Shown one piece after another: positions 10,111-20,326 of a DNA stretch of 64,000 nucleotides (positions within the stretch are counted from its first letter, which is position 1; each line of letters opens with the position of its first letter). Source of the stretch: Accumulibacter sp. (GTDB lineage Bacteria; Pseudomonadota; Gammaproteobacteria; Burkholderiales; Rhodocyclaceae); assembly GCA_024235715.1 (NCBI GenBank), contig JACKLW010000005.1, positions 434,001 to 498,000 on the forward strand. The letters are read 5' to 3'. The notes under the pieces are model-generated. The model saw nothing but the letters and a program-made list of their open reading frames with translations, was not told where the DNA came from and searched no databases. The position numbers and the translations under genes were made by a program.

Positions 10111-10119
10111 TGCTAGAAT
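10111..10119 (+). promoter_or_regulatory. Putative extended -10 promoter of yebC
   Basis: The motif TGCTAGAAT (extended -10 with TAGAAT hexamer) lies 84 bases before the yebC start, in the divergent region between the DUF853 gene and yebC. No strong -35 is visible, as is usual for extended -10 promoters. The call is by motif only. Confidence 0.35.
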
Positions 10120-10202
10120 GCCGGGCTTGATTATCAACCATTTGCGGCCAGGTTTGTTGCCCCGGCGACGCCTGCAGACGATCGCAAACAGCAGGGGGCA
10201 GC

Positions 10203-10930
10203 ATGGCAGGACATTCCAAATGGGCCAACATCCAGCACCGCAAGGGTCGCCAGGACGAACGACGCAGCGCCTCGTTTTCCAAGATCGCCAAGGAAATCAC
10301 CGTATCGGCCAAGATGGGCGGCGGCGATGCGGCGTTCAATCCGCGCCTGCGGGTCGCCATCGACAAGGCCAAGGGCGTCAATATGCCCAAGGACAAGATC
10401 GACAACGCGATCAAGAAAGGCACCGGCGAACTCGAAGGCGTCGATTACGTCGAGATACGCTATGAAGGCTACGGCATCAGCGGCGCCGCGGTGATCGTCG
10501 ATTGCCTGACCGACAACAAGACGCGCACCGTCGCCGATGTCCGGCATGCGTTCAACAAGTACGGCGGCAACCTCGGCACAGATGGCTGCGTCGCCTTCCA
10601 GTTCAAGCACTGCGGACAGCTGCTGTTCGCTCCCGGCACCGACGAAGCGGCGCTGATGGACGCCGCAATCGAAGCCGGCGCCGACGACGTGCTGAGCAAC
10701 GACGACGGCTCGGTGGAGGTGATCACCGCGCCGGGGACTACATGGCGGTCAAGGACGCCCTGGAAGCCGCCGGCTTCGCCTGCGAGTACGGCGCGGTAAC
10801 CATGAAGGCCGAGAACGAGAACCAGCTCACCGGCGACGAAGCACAGCGGATGCAGAAGCTGATCGACGCACTCGACAGCCTGGACGACGTCCAGGAGGTG
10901 TTCACCAACGTCGTCATGGACGACGAGTAG
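10203..10930 (+). CDS. yebC: YebC/PmpR family translation or transcription factor (one-base frameshift)
   Basis: The protein starts [18 protein letters not shown], the family hallmark, and continues through [21 protein letters not shown]. YebC proteins bind DNA as regulators in some bacteria, and others relieve ribosome stalling at proline-rich stretches. The frame breaks in the G run at 10733-10736. Adding one base joins VITAPG to [14 protein letters not shown] and gives 242 residues, the normal length, ending [12 protein letters not shown]. In many betaproteobacteria ruvC follows; here it does not. An inactive yebC would be unusual, so a sequence error is likely. Confidence 0.85.
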
Positions 10931-10951
10931 GCAGCCGCGCGGCGTCGGTGG

Positions 10952-11781
10952 CTACCCGCTTCTGGATTGGTCCGCCTCGGATGCCGCCGCCTCGGTCGCA
11001 TCGCCTGGCGGCGCGCCATCCGTAGGGTGGATCCTGGCGTCGCGCCGCTTGTGCCGTGCCTCGCGGGCCACCGCACGCAGTTCGTTGCACTTGCCGACGA
11101 TATTCACGAGGACGCTGGCCGTCCACGCGAAGGTGAACATCCCCGAGATGGCGATGATCGGTGAAAGCATGTGCCATTCGTCGGACAGGACCAGGTGGCT
11201 GCCGAGCGTGGTGTAGGACAACGCCGCGAAGCGTGCGGCAGCAGGCCATCCTGGATGATCCCGCCGTACACGAGGGCCGCCGACCAGAGAACGATCGACA
11301 GCAGGTGCAGACCGAGCATCCTGAAGACGGTGAAGCCGAGCAGCAGGTCAACGCTCCACCAACCCGAACGCTGCTCGACGCACAGCGCGCGCTTTTCGAA
11401 GCGACCGCTGAGCAGCCGCATGCCAATCGCTTGCAGAATGACGACGGCGACCAGAACCCCACCGCCATAGACGAGGTCCGGCAGCGGCAGCGCCTCGATC
11501 ACTGGCATCTTCGCCTCGACGTAGCCCTCAGCCGCCACGAGGTCTCCTGGCAGCCTCCTGACGACCGTCGCCGGAATCTCGGCCAGTTCGTGGGAAGCTT
11601 TCTCGGCCCCATGGAACAGCACTTGTGCATCCTTGGCCGGCCGCTCGACGGCTGGCGGAAGCGCCGGCGTGCCGTCTTTCAATCCGTCTGCCAGCGGCAC
11701 CCGACTGGCTGTGTCGTCAGCCGGCGCTGCCGGGGCCTCGAGCGGGTGCGGCTTGGCGACGCTCTCGATGGTATCGGCCAT
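10952..11781 (-). CDS. Putative ion-channel-like membrane protein (one-base frameshift)
   Basis: With one base added near 11228-11234 the two frames join into a 276-residue protein. The first about 110 residues are Ala/Pro-rich and polar. They are followed by membrane helices (YGGGVLVAVVILQAIG, then LHLLSIVLWSAALVYGG). A pore-like segment (SYTTLGSHLVL) and a last helix (FTFAWTASVLVNIV) come next. The TTLG and the following helix resemble Ion_trans_2 channels, but the K-selective G-Y-G is absent. The C-terminal 40 residues are charged. The assignment to the channel superfamily is tentative and the ion is unknown. Confidence 0.55.
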
Positions 11782-12084
11782 GCTCGACCGCTCTCCCGAA
11801 GTAACTGCCACTGTCGCATCTTCTCACGATGCCGTTGGCCGCACCATATGCCCCTGGCGCCTGCCGCCGGCTGGTCGTCGGCAATCTGCGCCGCTTCCCC
11901 CTGGTGAAGGCAGTGGGTGCGCCGGCCCCGGCGCCGACCGGCGCGACATCACCGTCTTCTTGCACAAGAAGCCGGATGCCGGACTGGATCTGATGACCGC
12001 CCTGGCAAGCAGCTCCGTGCCGCGGAAAGACCGGTCCGACTGCGCGCCGCACGCCACCCCAACGACCTGATCGAGGAGGCCGAG
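11782..12084. other. Intergenic region, no supported gene
   Basis: These 303 bases lie between the divergent channel-like gene and the DUF1003 gene. Several short open frames exist on both strands but none has a recognisable family, ribosome site or consistent codon pattern. Both promoters are expected here; none could be assigned. Confidence 0.4.
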
Positions 12085-12440
12085 ATGCTGGGCGGGCGAC
12101 TTGCCGACAAGGTGGCATCGTTCGGGGGTTCGTGCACCTTCATCGCTCTGTTTTCAATCGTGCTGGTGATCTATGGCGCGATCAACGTCGAACTCGGCGA
12201 CAAGGCCTGGGATCCCTATCCCTTCACCCTGCTGCATCTCTTCTTGTCCATGCTCGCCGCAATCCGGGCGCCGGTGATCATGATGAGTCAGAACCGGCAG
12301 GACAGGAAGGATCGTCTGCGCAGCGAACTCGACTTCGACGTCAATCGTCGCGCCCATTCCGAAATCCAGGGTCTGTGGCCCATCGCATCAAGCTGCTGTT
12401 CGACAAGGTGGGTGATGTCGAGGAGATGACGCGCAAGTAA
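12085..12440 (+). CDS. DUF1003 membrane protein (one-base frameshift)
   Basis: The protein starts at MLGGRLADKVASFGGS behind a GGAGG site and carries two membrane helices. It contains the family signature PFTLLHLFLSMLAAIRAPVIMMSQNRQ, followed by a charged stretch (DRLRSELDFDVN). The frame is lost at about 12370-12376. Adding a base restores the helix ending AHRIKLLFDKVGDVEEM and gives about 118 residues. DUF1003 proteins are inner-membrane proteins of unknown role, sometimes near ion transport genes. An upstream extension to 11917 is open but does not look like the family. Confidence 0.75.
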
Positions 12441-12677
12441 AACAGCGTCCGGGCCGCGAGACCCTTGTTGGTCAGACGCATGCTGTGCAGATACCTGACG
12501 ACTCCGGAAATAGCTGTCGCCGAATCTTTGCCGGACGGTGCCCACGGGTAGAACAGAGCACATGGCAAGGGGCGAAAGGTGGTGTTGTCGCGGTCAAGCT
12601 GCAGCCGGTCGCCATCAGCCGCCGTGCATGTCGCGGCACACATCCTCCGGGAGCCCTGCTTGTCGAGCCCGAGAGCA

Positions 12678-14423
12678 TCAGGAGCGAGTTGCGCCGCCGT
12701 TCTCGACCGCTGCCCCGGTCTCGGGAGCGGCGAGCTTTTCCTCGTGCTCCGTCACCACGGCATGGATGGAACCGAAGATCGCGTGCTTGCCCAGGCTTTC
12801 CGTGATCCCGTAGCGGTCGAATTGCTCGCGCACCTCCCGGGACAGGTTCGCAAACACCATGCGGATACCCTGCTGCTGCAGTGCCTGGCAGGTGTCGCGC
12901 AACATCGCGGCTGCCGAGAAGTCGACATCGCCGATCGCGGCCGCCTCGACACACAGGCACGCCAGCGGCGGCTGGGCCTCGGCCCTGGCAAGGAAAAGCA
13001 CCTCGTCGGCAAACTGGGCGGCGTTCGCGTAGTAGAGGCTGTGGCTGAAGCGGTAGACCAGGATACCGGGCGCAATCTGCTGTGGCGTGGTCACGGGAAC
13101 CATCTGCCAGCCCTTCTTCCTCTTGTCGGCGGCGATCACCGAATTGTTGCCGCGGTAGCCGCGCCGCACATGGTCGAGCAGCGACAAGGCCATGGCCAGG
13201 ACGATCCCCTGCTCGACGCCGACGACGACGACGGTGGCGGCGGTCACGAGGGCCACCCAGAACTCGGCGCGCGCTTCGACGAAGATCCGGGCCATGCCCT
13301 TGACGTCAATCATCCTCACCGCGACCAGGAAGACGATCGCCGAAAGAACGGCGGTCGGCAGGTAGGCCAGTGGCCCGGTGAGGAAGAGCAGGACCAGCAG
13401 CACGATGACGCAGGTGGTGAGCTGTGAAACCTGGCTGCGGCCACCACCACTGGCGACCATCTCGGTGTTGGTCGGGCTGCCATTGACGATGAAGGTACCC
13501 GAAAGGCCGGCGCCAAGGTTGGCCATTCCCAGCCCGACCATGTCCACGTTCTCGTCGAAGCGATCGTTGAAACGGGCCGCGTAGGCGCGCGAAGTCGCCG
13601 CGCTCTGCGAGAGGATGACCACGAAGCAGGCCATCGCCAGGGGCAGCAGTTTCCAGATCAGCGACAAGCTCCAATCGACCTGCGGCAGGCCGAGCGTCGG
13701 CAGGCCGCTGGGTACCGTTCCCAGCGTCTCGAGGTGGGCGCCGAGATCCAGTGCCCAGCTGGCGGCGATGGCAGCCAGCACGGCGATCAATCCGCCGGGG
13801 ATCTTCTGCGATATCCTCCGGCCACCGACGATGATCACCAGTACCACCAGCGACACGGTGACCGCATGGGGGTTGGTTTCGGCTATCGACCGCAGGTCGT
13901 GCACGATCTCCGCGAGGGGATGGTTGCCGGTACCGTGCAGACCCAGCAGGCCGGAGACTTCGAGCAGCGAGACCTGCACGCCGACGCCGGTGAGGAAGCC
14001 GGTGAGCACCGTGCGCGAGAGGAAGTCGGCCAGGAAGCCCAGCCGCATCACCCGCGCGAGAAACATGAAGGCCGCCGCCATCAGGGCAATCAGGCTGCAC
14101 AGCGCCAGCCACTCGTTGGAGCCGCGCACGGCCATGCCGGCGAGACCGGCGGCGACCACGGCCGCCGTCGCCGAATCGGCGTTGACCGAGAGATGCCGCG
14201 ACGACCCGAAAATGGCGAACAGGCACATCGGGATGAGGATGGTGTACAGCCCGGTGATCACCGGCGTGCCGATGATCTTGGTGTAGCCCATCGTCCCCGG
14301 AATCGACAGGGCAGCCAAGGTGAAGCCGGCGAGTATGTCGCGTCCCACGCCTGCCCGGTCGATCGGCAGGATGCCTTGCAGAAGCGGCAGCCGGAAGGTC
14401 TGCCTTTCGCTGTCTTGCGCCAT
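12678..14423 (-). CDS. SulP-family inorganic anion transporter with STAS domain
   Basis: The protein has about 581 residues. Residues 15-430 contain the SulP transmembrane core, seen in RDILAGFTLAALSIPGTMGYTKI near the start and a G-A-G-L-S-G-T segment further on. The C-terminal cytoplasmic STAS domain is at about 455-565, with IGDVDFSAAAMLRDTC. Family members move sulfate, bicarbonate, chloride or dicarboxylates by symport or exchange. Start choice: the ATG at 14423 has GAGG ten bases upstream, whereas the GTG at 14432 has almost no spacing. It lies about 30 bases after ppk2 in the same direction and is probably cotranscribed with it and the proton ATPase. Bicarbonate or sulfate driven by the proton gradient is a guess from context. 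Confidence 0.85.
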   Translation of the reverse strand: MAQDSERQTFRLPLLQGILPIDRAGVGRDILAGFTLAALSIPGTMGYTKIIGTPVITGLYTILIPMCLFAIFGSSRHLSVNADSATAAVVAAGLAGMAVRGSNEWLALCSLIALMAAAFMFLARVMRLGFLADFLSRTVLTGFLTGVGVQVSLLEVSGLLGLHGTGNHPLAEIVHDLRSIAETNPHAVTVSLVVLVIIVGGRRISQKIPGGLIAVLAAIAASWALDLGAHLETLGTVPSGLPTLGLPQVDWSLSLIWKLLPLAMACFVVILSQSAATSRAYAARFNDRFDENVDMVGLGMANLGAGLSGTFIVNGSPTNTEMVASGGGRSQVSQLTTCVIVLLVLLFLTGPLAYLPTAVLSAIVFLVAVRMIDVKGMARIFVEARAEFWVALVTAATVVVVGVEQGIVLAMALSLLDHVRRGYRGNNSVIAADKRKKGWQMVPVTTPQQIAPGILVYRFSHSLYYANAAQFADEVLFLARAEAQPPLACLCVEAAAIGDVDFSAAAMLRDTCQALQQQGIRMVFANLSREVREQFDRYGITESLGKHAIFGSIHAVVTEHEEKLAAPETGAAVENGGATRS

Positions 14424-14452
14424 GGTCGCCACGCCTCAGTCGGTCATTCCAG

Positions 14453-15322
14453 CTACTTCTTGCCAGCCGGTCTCGGCCCCTTGCCGGCCTTCTGCTCCGC
14501 CTCCGCCGCATGATACTTCTCGGCGATTTCCTTCAGATCCACCCGCGTCGGCGGCAGCTTGAGCCCCATCTCTTCCATGGTGTCGGTGATGATCTGCGAG
14601 ATGGCGAGGTTGCGGAACCACTTGTGGTTGGCGGGAATGACGTACCAGGGAGCGTCCTTGCTGCTGGTCTTGCTCAGGGCCTCCTCGTAGGCTTCGACAT
14701 AGTCGGCCCAGAACTCGCGTTCGGAATAGTCGCCCTCGCTGATCTTCCAGTTGCGTGCCGGGTCGTCGAGTCGTTGCTTGAAGCGCGCGAGTTGCTCCTC
14801 GGGGCTGATGTGCAGGAAGAACTTGAGGATGCGCGTACCGTTCGCGACGAGCAGCTTCTCGAAATCCTGGATCAGCTCGTAGCGCCCGGACCACACGGGT
14901 TTCGGGACCAGCTTGTGTACCCGTACCACGAGGACGTCTTCGTAATGCGAACGGTTGAAGACCACGATCTCGCCCCTGGCCGGAGTGCGTCGATGGGCAC
15001 GCCAGAGAAAGTCGTGCGCCGCCTCCTCGGCACTCGGCTGCTTGAAACCGAAGACCGAGGTGCCCTGCGGGTTCATGCCGCTGAACAGGTGCCGGACGAC
15101 GCCATCCTTGCCGGCCGCATCGAGCGCCTGCAGCACGACCAGCAGCGACTGGTTGCCGTCGGCATAGAGCAGGGCCTGCAACTCGGCCATGCGCGTGACG
15201 TTCTTCTCGATTTCCGGCAGCGCCTCTTCCGCCGAGGCCTGCCCAGCGGTGTGCGCAGGATCGATGCCGGCCAGCTTGAGCTTCCTGCCGGGGCTGACGA
15301 AGAATTGTTTGCGGTAGTCCAT
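14453..15322 (-). CDS. ppk2: Polyphosphate kinase 2, single-domain (PPK2)
   Basis: PPK2 transfers phosphate between polyphosphate and nucleotides. The 289-residue protein has a Walker A of LDAAGKDG (about residue 68), a lid-module GTSVFGFK and a Walker B-like VVFNRSHYEDVLVVRVH. The length and these motifs suggest the class that phosphorylates AMP and ADP, though class cannot be proven by eye. The start follows a GAGGAG site. It sits 45 bases after the proton ATPase and about 30 bases before the SulP gene. That arrangement would allow polyphosphate-derived nucleoside triphosphate to support the ATPase. Confidence 0.9.
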   Translation of the reverse strand: MDYRKQFFVSPGRKLKLAGIDPAHTAGQASAEEALPEIEKNVTRMAELQALLYADGNQSLLVVLQALDAAGKDGVVRHLFSGMNPQGTSVFGFKQPSAEEAAHDFLWRAHRRTPARGEIVVFNRSHYEDVLVVRVHKLVPKPVWSGRYELIQDFEKLLVANGTRILKFFLHISPEEQLARFKQRLDDPARNWKISEGDYSEREFWADYVEAYEEALSKTSSKDAPWYVIPANHKWFRNLAISQIITDTMEEMGLKLPPTRVDLKEIAEKYHAAEAEQKAGKGPRPAGKK

Positions 15323-15367
15323 GGGTTCTTCTCCTCGCGTGAGTATCAGGTACTGACGGGTGGTGAC

Positions 15368-17955
15368 CTATGCGGCGGGGACGTGCGGTTGCAGCGACTG
15401 ATTGACCAGCGCGGCGCTCTTCAGGTGACGTGCGGTGCGGTAGCTGGCGAAGCGGTCGTAGATGATGCGGACGCTGCCGAGAATGAACATCCAGGTCGCG
15501 ATGTACAGCCACACCCAGCCGATCAGCTTCCAGGAAATCGCCGGCACCAGCAGGCCAAAGCCGCACATCAGTGCCGCCGTGAGCTGCGTTCCGGCGATGG
15601 CCCCGAGAAGCGGCGCGGCCGGGTAGGGCTGCTGGAAGAACCAGTTCTCGGTACGGGTAATGAACAGCAGCAGCTGGCCGCCGCCCACCAGTTGCAGGAA
15701 CATCATCGTCTGCAGTTGCGCGTGCGTCGCCAGCCCGAAGGTCGCCTGCAAGTGCGGGTCCGACAGCACCTTGACGCCGAACAGCAGCAGGCCGAACGAC
15801 TCGGCAATCAGGAAGGCGCCGAGCATCGAGGCCAGGCCGAAGATGCGCGGCAGCTCCCAGCGTACCGGCCGCGGATTCACCGGCGTGTTGTCGTAGGCGA
15901 TGGTCATCATCGGCAGGTCGTTGAGCAGGGACATGACGACGATCATGATCGCCGTCAGCGGCGAGACGCCAAGGAAGATGGTCGACAGGACGACGACGAA
16001 CATGATGTCCAGGGTCAGCGCGATGCGATAGGTCAGGTAGCTGTTGATGCGCCCGAAGATGCGCCGCGCCTCGTCGATGGCGCCGTTGATCACCGACAGG
16101 CCGGGGCGGTGAGAATCAGCGCCGCGGCACCACGCGCGGCATCGGTGGCCCCCGAAACGGCCGTACCGCAGTCTGCCTGCTTCAATGCCGGCGCGTCATT
16201 GACGCCGTCGCCGGTCATCGCCACCAGGTGGCCGCGCGACTGCAGCGCCTTTACGATGGCGTACTTGTGCTCGGGGAAGACGCGGGCGAAACCGTCCGCC
16301 CGCTCGATCGAATCGATGATCGCCGGTGGCACGTTGTCCGGATCCATGTCCTTCGGGAAGGCATCCGAAGCCGGGATGATGTGCGTCCCCATGCCGAGCT
16401 GACGTGCCGTTTCAATGGCGATGGCGGTATCGTCGCCAGTGATCATCTTCACCCGGACGCCTTTCTCGGCAGCCCTGTCGATCGTTTCCCTGGAATCGTC
16501 GCGCGGCGGATCGAACATCGGCAGGATGCCGAGGAACGACCAGCTGGCGCCGCCATCCGCCGAGCGCGCCACGCCCAGGGCGCGCGAGCCCTGCGCTGCC
16601 AGCTTGTCCACGGCGGCGTTGACCTTGCCGGCAACATCGGCGGAGGCCCTGGCCAGATCGACGATCGCCTGCGGCGCACCCTTGGCGACCATGAAAGACT
16701 TGCCGCTGGCGTCGGTCACCGTCGCCTGGGTGCGCTTGGTGACCGGATCGAAAGGAACGAACTTGCTCAGGGTCCAGCCCTTGAGGACACTCTGATCCTT
16801 GAGCGCGGTGATCACCGCGGTGTCGATGGCATCCTTGTCCTCGAGCTTCGACGCCAGCGCCGCCGCCAGGATGCAATCCTGCGGATCGGTGGCGGCGAAG
16901 AGCATCGGCTCGCTGAGGCTCAACTGGTTCTTGGTCAGCGTTCCGGTCTTGTCAGAGCAGAGGATATCGACACCGGCCATTTCCTCGATTGCCGAGAGCT
17001 TGGAAACGATCGCCTGCTGCTTTGACAGGGCCAGCGCGCCGAGCGCCATGGTGATCGAGAATACCGCCGGCATCGCCACCGGGATCGACGCGACCATCAG
17101 CACCAGCACGAACTGCAGGATGCCGAGCGCGTCATCGAGGCCCCAGTCCCTGGCGATCACGATATCGTGATAGACCTTGACGGCGACCATGACCAGGGTC
17201 AGGCAGACGGCAACGACGATCAGGAAGTTGCTGATCTGGAACATTGCCTTCTGCGCGTGACTGACCGCACCGGCGCCGGCGACGAGCTTGGCGGTGCGGC
17301 CAAAGAACGTGTTCGCCCCGGTGGCGATGACCACCGCTTCCATCTCGCCCTGCTTGACGACGCTGCCCGAGTAAGCCTCGTCGCCGACCTGCTTCCTGGC
17401 CGGCAGCGACTCGCCGGTGAGCGCCGCCTGGTCGATCGAGGCGAAGTCCCCACTCGTCAGGCGCAGGTCCGCCGGCACGATCACGCCAAGGCGGATCCTG
17501 ACCATGTCGCCGGGTACGAGGGTCGACGCCTGCACCGTGCTCCACGTGCCGTCGCGCAGCACCGTCGCCTCGGGTGCCAGACCCGCCTTCAGGGCGGCCA
17601 GCGCGTTCGAGGCCTTGCGGTCCTGCCAGTATTCCAGCGCGGCGTTGAACAGCAGCAGGGAGCCGATGATGACGAAGTCGTCCCAGTGGCCGAGCAGCGC
17701 GGAGACCAGCGCCGCCGCTTCGATGACATAGGCCATCGAACCGGTGAAGTAGCCGAGAATCTGCTCGCCGAGACTCATTTCCTTTTCGACGATCGCGTTG
17801 GGACCGTACCGGGCCGCGCGCTGCTGAACTTCGGCAGCGCTCAGGCCCTGCTCGGGCTTGACAGAGAGTGTCGACAAGACCTGCTCGACCGGGATCTTCT
17901 CGAGATCTGGTCCGCTGCCAGCTGGAGTCCCTGCCTGCGTGCTCGTATTGGCCAT
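15368..17955 (-). CDS. P3A-type plasma-membrane proton ATPase (one-base frameshift)
   Basis: The enzyme pumps protons out of the cell using ATP. It starts at MANTSTQAG with GGAGG six bases upstream; a GTG at 17961 is an alternative. The actuator motif is LTGESLPARKQ, the phosphorylation site CSDKTGTLTKN (about residue 335), and the hinge MTGDGVNDAPALKQADCG. A frame break at the G run 16103-16106 separates the C-terminal six-helix part, which continues as VINGAIDEARRIFGRI. With one base added the protein is 862 residues, as expected. The short cytoplasmic tail lacks the long fungal or plant autoinhibitory domain. Followed by ppk2 and sulP. Confidence 0.9.
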
Positions 17956-18193
17956 ATGCACCTCCGGGTTCGAGGGAAATAATGGGATTGAAACACCAAG
18001 ACAGCCACTTCGGACAGCTCCGTCGGCCTGGTGGATTCGGCACGAGGTGCTCCGATCCAGTCCACAATCCGTTTGCCCGGCGCAACGCAGTCAGAAATTC
18101 AGCGCAACAACCGCGCACGACAGACGAGCGGCGTACAGCAACGGCATTGACCAGCCCTGCAGTCCCTTAGTGGCGCGATGATAGCAAAGAGAT

Positions 18194-19048
18194 TTACTTG
18201 GCGGTTACCCCAGGCGCCTCGACAAGCTCGATCCTGGCCCTGGCCTTCAGATCATCGAGTTGCTTCTTCAGGTTCTGCTGTTGCAGATATTGGGTTAGCG
18301 CGGCCTTTACTTCTTCGAGGGGAGGGGCTTCTATGGGCCTGGAATCTTCCAGAAGAATGACGTGATAGCCGTACTGGGTCTTCACCGGTTGTTGCGTGAA
18401 TGCGCCCTTTTCCAGCTTGCTGACGGCGCTGCTGAACTCCGGCACCATCCTGCTCACGTCGAACCAGCCGAGATCGCCGCCGCGGACCCTGGAACCGGCA
18501 TCTCTGGATTTTTCCATGGCCAGCTTCTCGAACGATCCCGGATCTTTCTTCAGTTGGGCAATGATCTCCCGGGCTTCGGCCTCGGTCTCGACGAGGATGT
18601 GGCGCGCCTTGTATTCGCTGCCGGTGACCGTGGCCTTGATGCGCTCGTATTCGGCCTTCAGCATGTCGTCACTGACTGGATTGTTCTTGATGAAATCCTG
18701 TACATAGGCCTCGGCCAGAACCGATTGCCGGAGGACATCGAGCTGCTCGGTGACTGCAGGCAACTTGTCCAACCCTTTCTTCACCGCATCCTCGGCGATC
18801 AGCGTTTGCATGGCCAGCTTGTCAATGATGCTTTTCCTGACTTCCGGGGTGTCCGCTTCGCCATCGCTGGCACCGTGCTCGATGATCATGTCGACCCGGC
18901 TCTTGTTGATGGCCGTGCCGTTGACGATCGCCACGACCGCTTCCTTCGTCCTCGGCGGTGCAGCGGATTTTTGATCGGAGTCGCAGGCGCTGATAACCAG
19001 CAGCGAAGCCGCGCTGGCCAGAAGAAGTCGGGATTTGATGAATTTCAT
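18194..19048 (-). CDS. Parvulin-type peptidyl-prolyl isomerase, predicted lipoprotein
   Basis: The 284-residue protein starts MKFIKSRLLLAS; the signal ends at a lipobox LVISAC, so it is probably anchored by Cys in the periplasm. An N-terminal SurA/PrsA-like chaperone region is followed by one parvulin domain (about 155-250) with YKARHILVETEAEAREI, GGDLGWFDVSRMVPEFS and YGYHVILLED. It would assist folding of exported proteins. It differs from the housekeeping surA in this window, which has two parvulin domains. It lies between the secreted HAD gene and the proton ATPase on the same strand. Confidence 0.88.
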   Translation of the reverse strand: MKFIKSRLLLASAASLLVISACDSDQKSAAPPRTKEAVVAIVNGTAINKSRVDMIIEHGASDGEADTPEVRKSIIDKLAMQTLIAEDAVKKGLDKLPAVTEQLDVLRQSVLAEAYVQDFIKNNPVSDDMLKAEYERIKATVTGSEYKARHILVETEAEAREIIAQLKKDPGSFEKLAMEKSRDAGSRVRGGDLGWFDVSRMVPEFSSAVSKLEKGAFTQQPVKTQYGYHVILLEDSRPIEAPPLEEVKAALTQYLQQQNLKKQLDDLKARARIELVEAPGVTAK

Positions 19049-19139
19049 TGATGCTTCCATGGGATACGTTTGCCGCGCCGCAAAGACGAGGCTGATCTGG
19101 AAACGGGGAACGGGGCTCGGATTGCCCCGTGCGCTTGCG

Positions 19140-20168
19140 TCACTCGAAACTGAAGATCTTCTTCCAGTCCTTCTTCATGCTGATGACTGTCCAGCCCTTC
19201 TTTTGCGCCTCGTCATAAAGGGCCTGCGTGAAGGCGCCGACCGTGGTCGCCGGTAGCCCTTGTGCCGGACCATAGGCGTATTCGCGCGTGGCGTCGTCGT
19301 GGAGCACCAGCATGGAAAGGCGCGCGCCATCGCCGGCCTTGGTGTATTCGAGCATCTGCTGGTCGCCGGTCGAGTTGCCCACCGCCATCATCGGCCGGCG
19401 GCCGATCATCAGGTGGATGCCCTCGGGTTTGCCGGCGTTGTTGTTGTTGAGCAGCAGCTTGGCTTCCTTGGTCAGGAAGGGCTTGCCGTCCTTGGCGTAG
19501 CCATACTTGGTGCCGCTGGCGGTGCCGACCACCTGTTCCGGCGGAATGCCGTAGACCTGCTCGGCGTACTGGCGCACGAAGTCCTGGCCGCCGCCGGTGA
19601 CGATCCAGGTCTTGTAGCCGTTGTCGCGAAGATACTTGAGCACTTCCTGCATCGGCAGGTACGTGAGTTCCGTATAGGGCTTCTTCCAGCGCGGATCCCT
19701 GGCTTCGGCAAGCCACCTCTTCACCGCGCCTTGAAAGGCCTCTACCGGCATGCCGGTCAGCGTGGCGGCGGCGAGTTTCTCGAGGTCGGCCGGCGTCAGC
19801 TTGGCGATGGCTGCATGATCACCTTTGAGTATCTCGAGAACGGTCGAAAACGGGCCGACTTTGGCCAGCTCGGGCCTGGCTTTGACCAGTGCCGGGACGC
19901 TTTCCAGGATGTACATCACCTGCGAGTACATCGGGTGCTCGACCCACAGTGTGCCGTCCTGGTCGAAGGTGGCGATGCGCTCGGCCGGCGGCACGAACTT
20001 CGGGCCGCCCTGCGTGGTGGTATCGGTTACAAAAGCACTGATCGCCTGCTTGGCGGCGCCGTCGTTCCAGGACGGCAGCGGGTCGGTCTGCGCCTGCGCG
20101 CCGGATGCAAGCAGCACGCACAGCGCCAGGACCCGCAAGAATCTGGAAAAAAGCGGGAGTCTCGGCAT
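19140..20168 (-). CDS. Secreted HAD-family phosphatase
   Basis: The 342-residue protein begins with a signal peptide ending in ASGAQAQ. The HAD motif I is FDQDGTLW (Asp nucleophile and acid/base pair), motif II is near TWIVTGGGQDF, and motif IV is in MMAVGNSTGDQQM. The arrangement resembles phosphoserine phosphatase-like HAD enzymes that act in the periplasm. The substrate is unknown; acting on phosphate released outside the inner membrane would suit a polyphosphate-oriented organism but is only inference. A terminator of the upstream sulfatase gene separates the two transcripts. Confidence 0.82.
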   Translation of the reverse strand: MPRLPLFSRFLRVLALCVLLASGAQAQTDPLPSWNDGAAKQAISAFVTDTTTQGGPKFVPPAERIATFDQDGTLWVEHPMYSQVMYILESVPALVKARPELAKVGPFSTVLEILKGDHAAIAKLTPADLEKLAAATLTGMPVEAFQGAVKRWLAEARDPRWKKPYTELTYLPMQEVLKYLRDNGYKTWIVTGGGQDFVRQYAEQVYGIPPEQVVGTASGTKYGYAKDGKPFLTKEAKLLLNNNNAGKPEGIHLMIGRRPMMAVGNSTGDQQMLEYTKAGDGARLSMLVLHDDATREYAYGPAQGLPATTVGAFTQALYDEAQKKGWTVISMKKDWKKIFSFE

Positions 20169-20245
20169 GGCTGTTCTCCTGTTGAACGGAATACAGGACG
20201 GTCGAGCAGCATTTCAGAAAAGCGGCTCGGCGGCGTTAATCACCC

Positions 20246-20282
20246 AAAAAAAAAAAAACGGGCAACCCTTTCAGGCCGCCCG
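20246..20282 (-). terminator. Rho-independent terminator after the arylsulfatase gene
   Basis: On the minus strand a CGGGC...GCCCG stem with an inner CCT/AGG pairing is followed by an uninterrupted run of 13 T (13 A on the plus strand at 20246-20258). It lies 45 bases past the sulfatase stop and is the clearest intrinsic terminator in the window. Confidence 0.85.
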
Positions 20283-20326
20283 CCATATTACTTCACACTA
20301 CACAATCTGAGCTCTAGGGTGCCCTG

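Noticed and set aside
10730-10740. Programmed frameshifting in yebC
   Set aside because: There is no slippery heptamer or downstream structure, and seven other genes show comparable breaks; a sequence error explains it better.
20246-20258. Run of 13 A as a possible assembly scar or phase-variation tract
   Set aside because: It is the T run of a good terminator hairpin on the minus strand and lies outside any coding frame.
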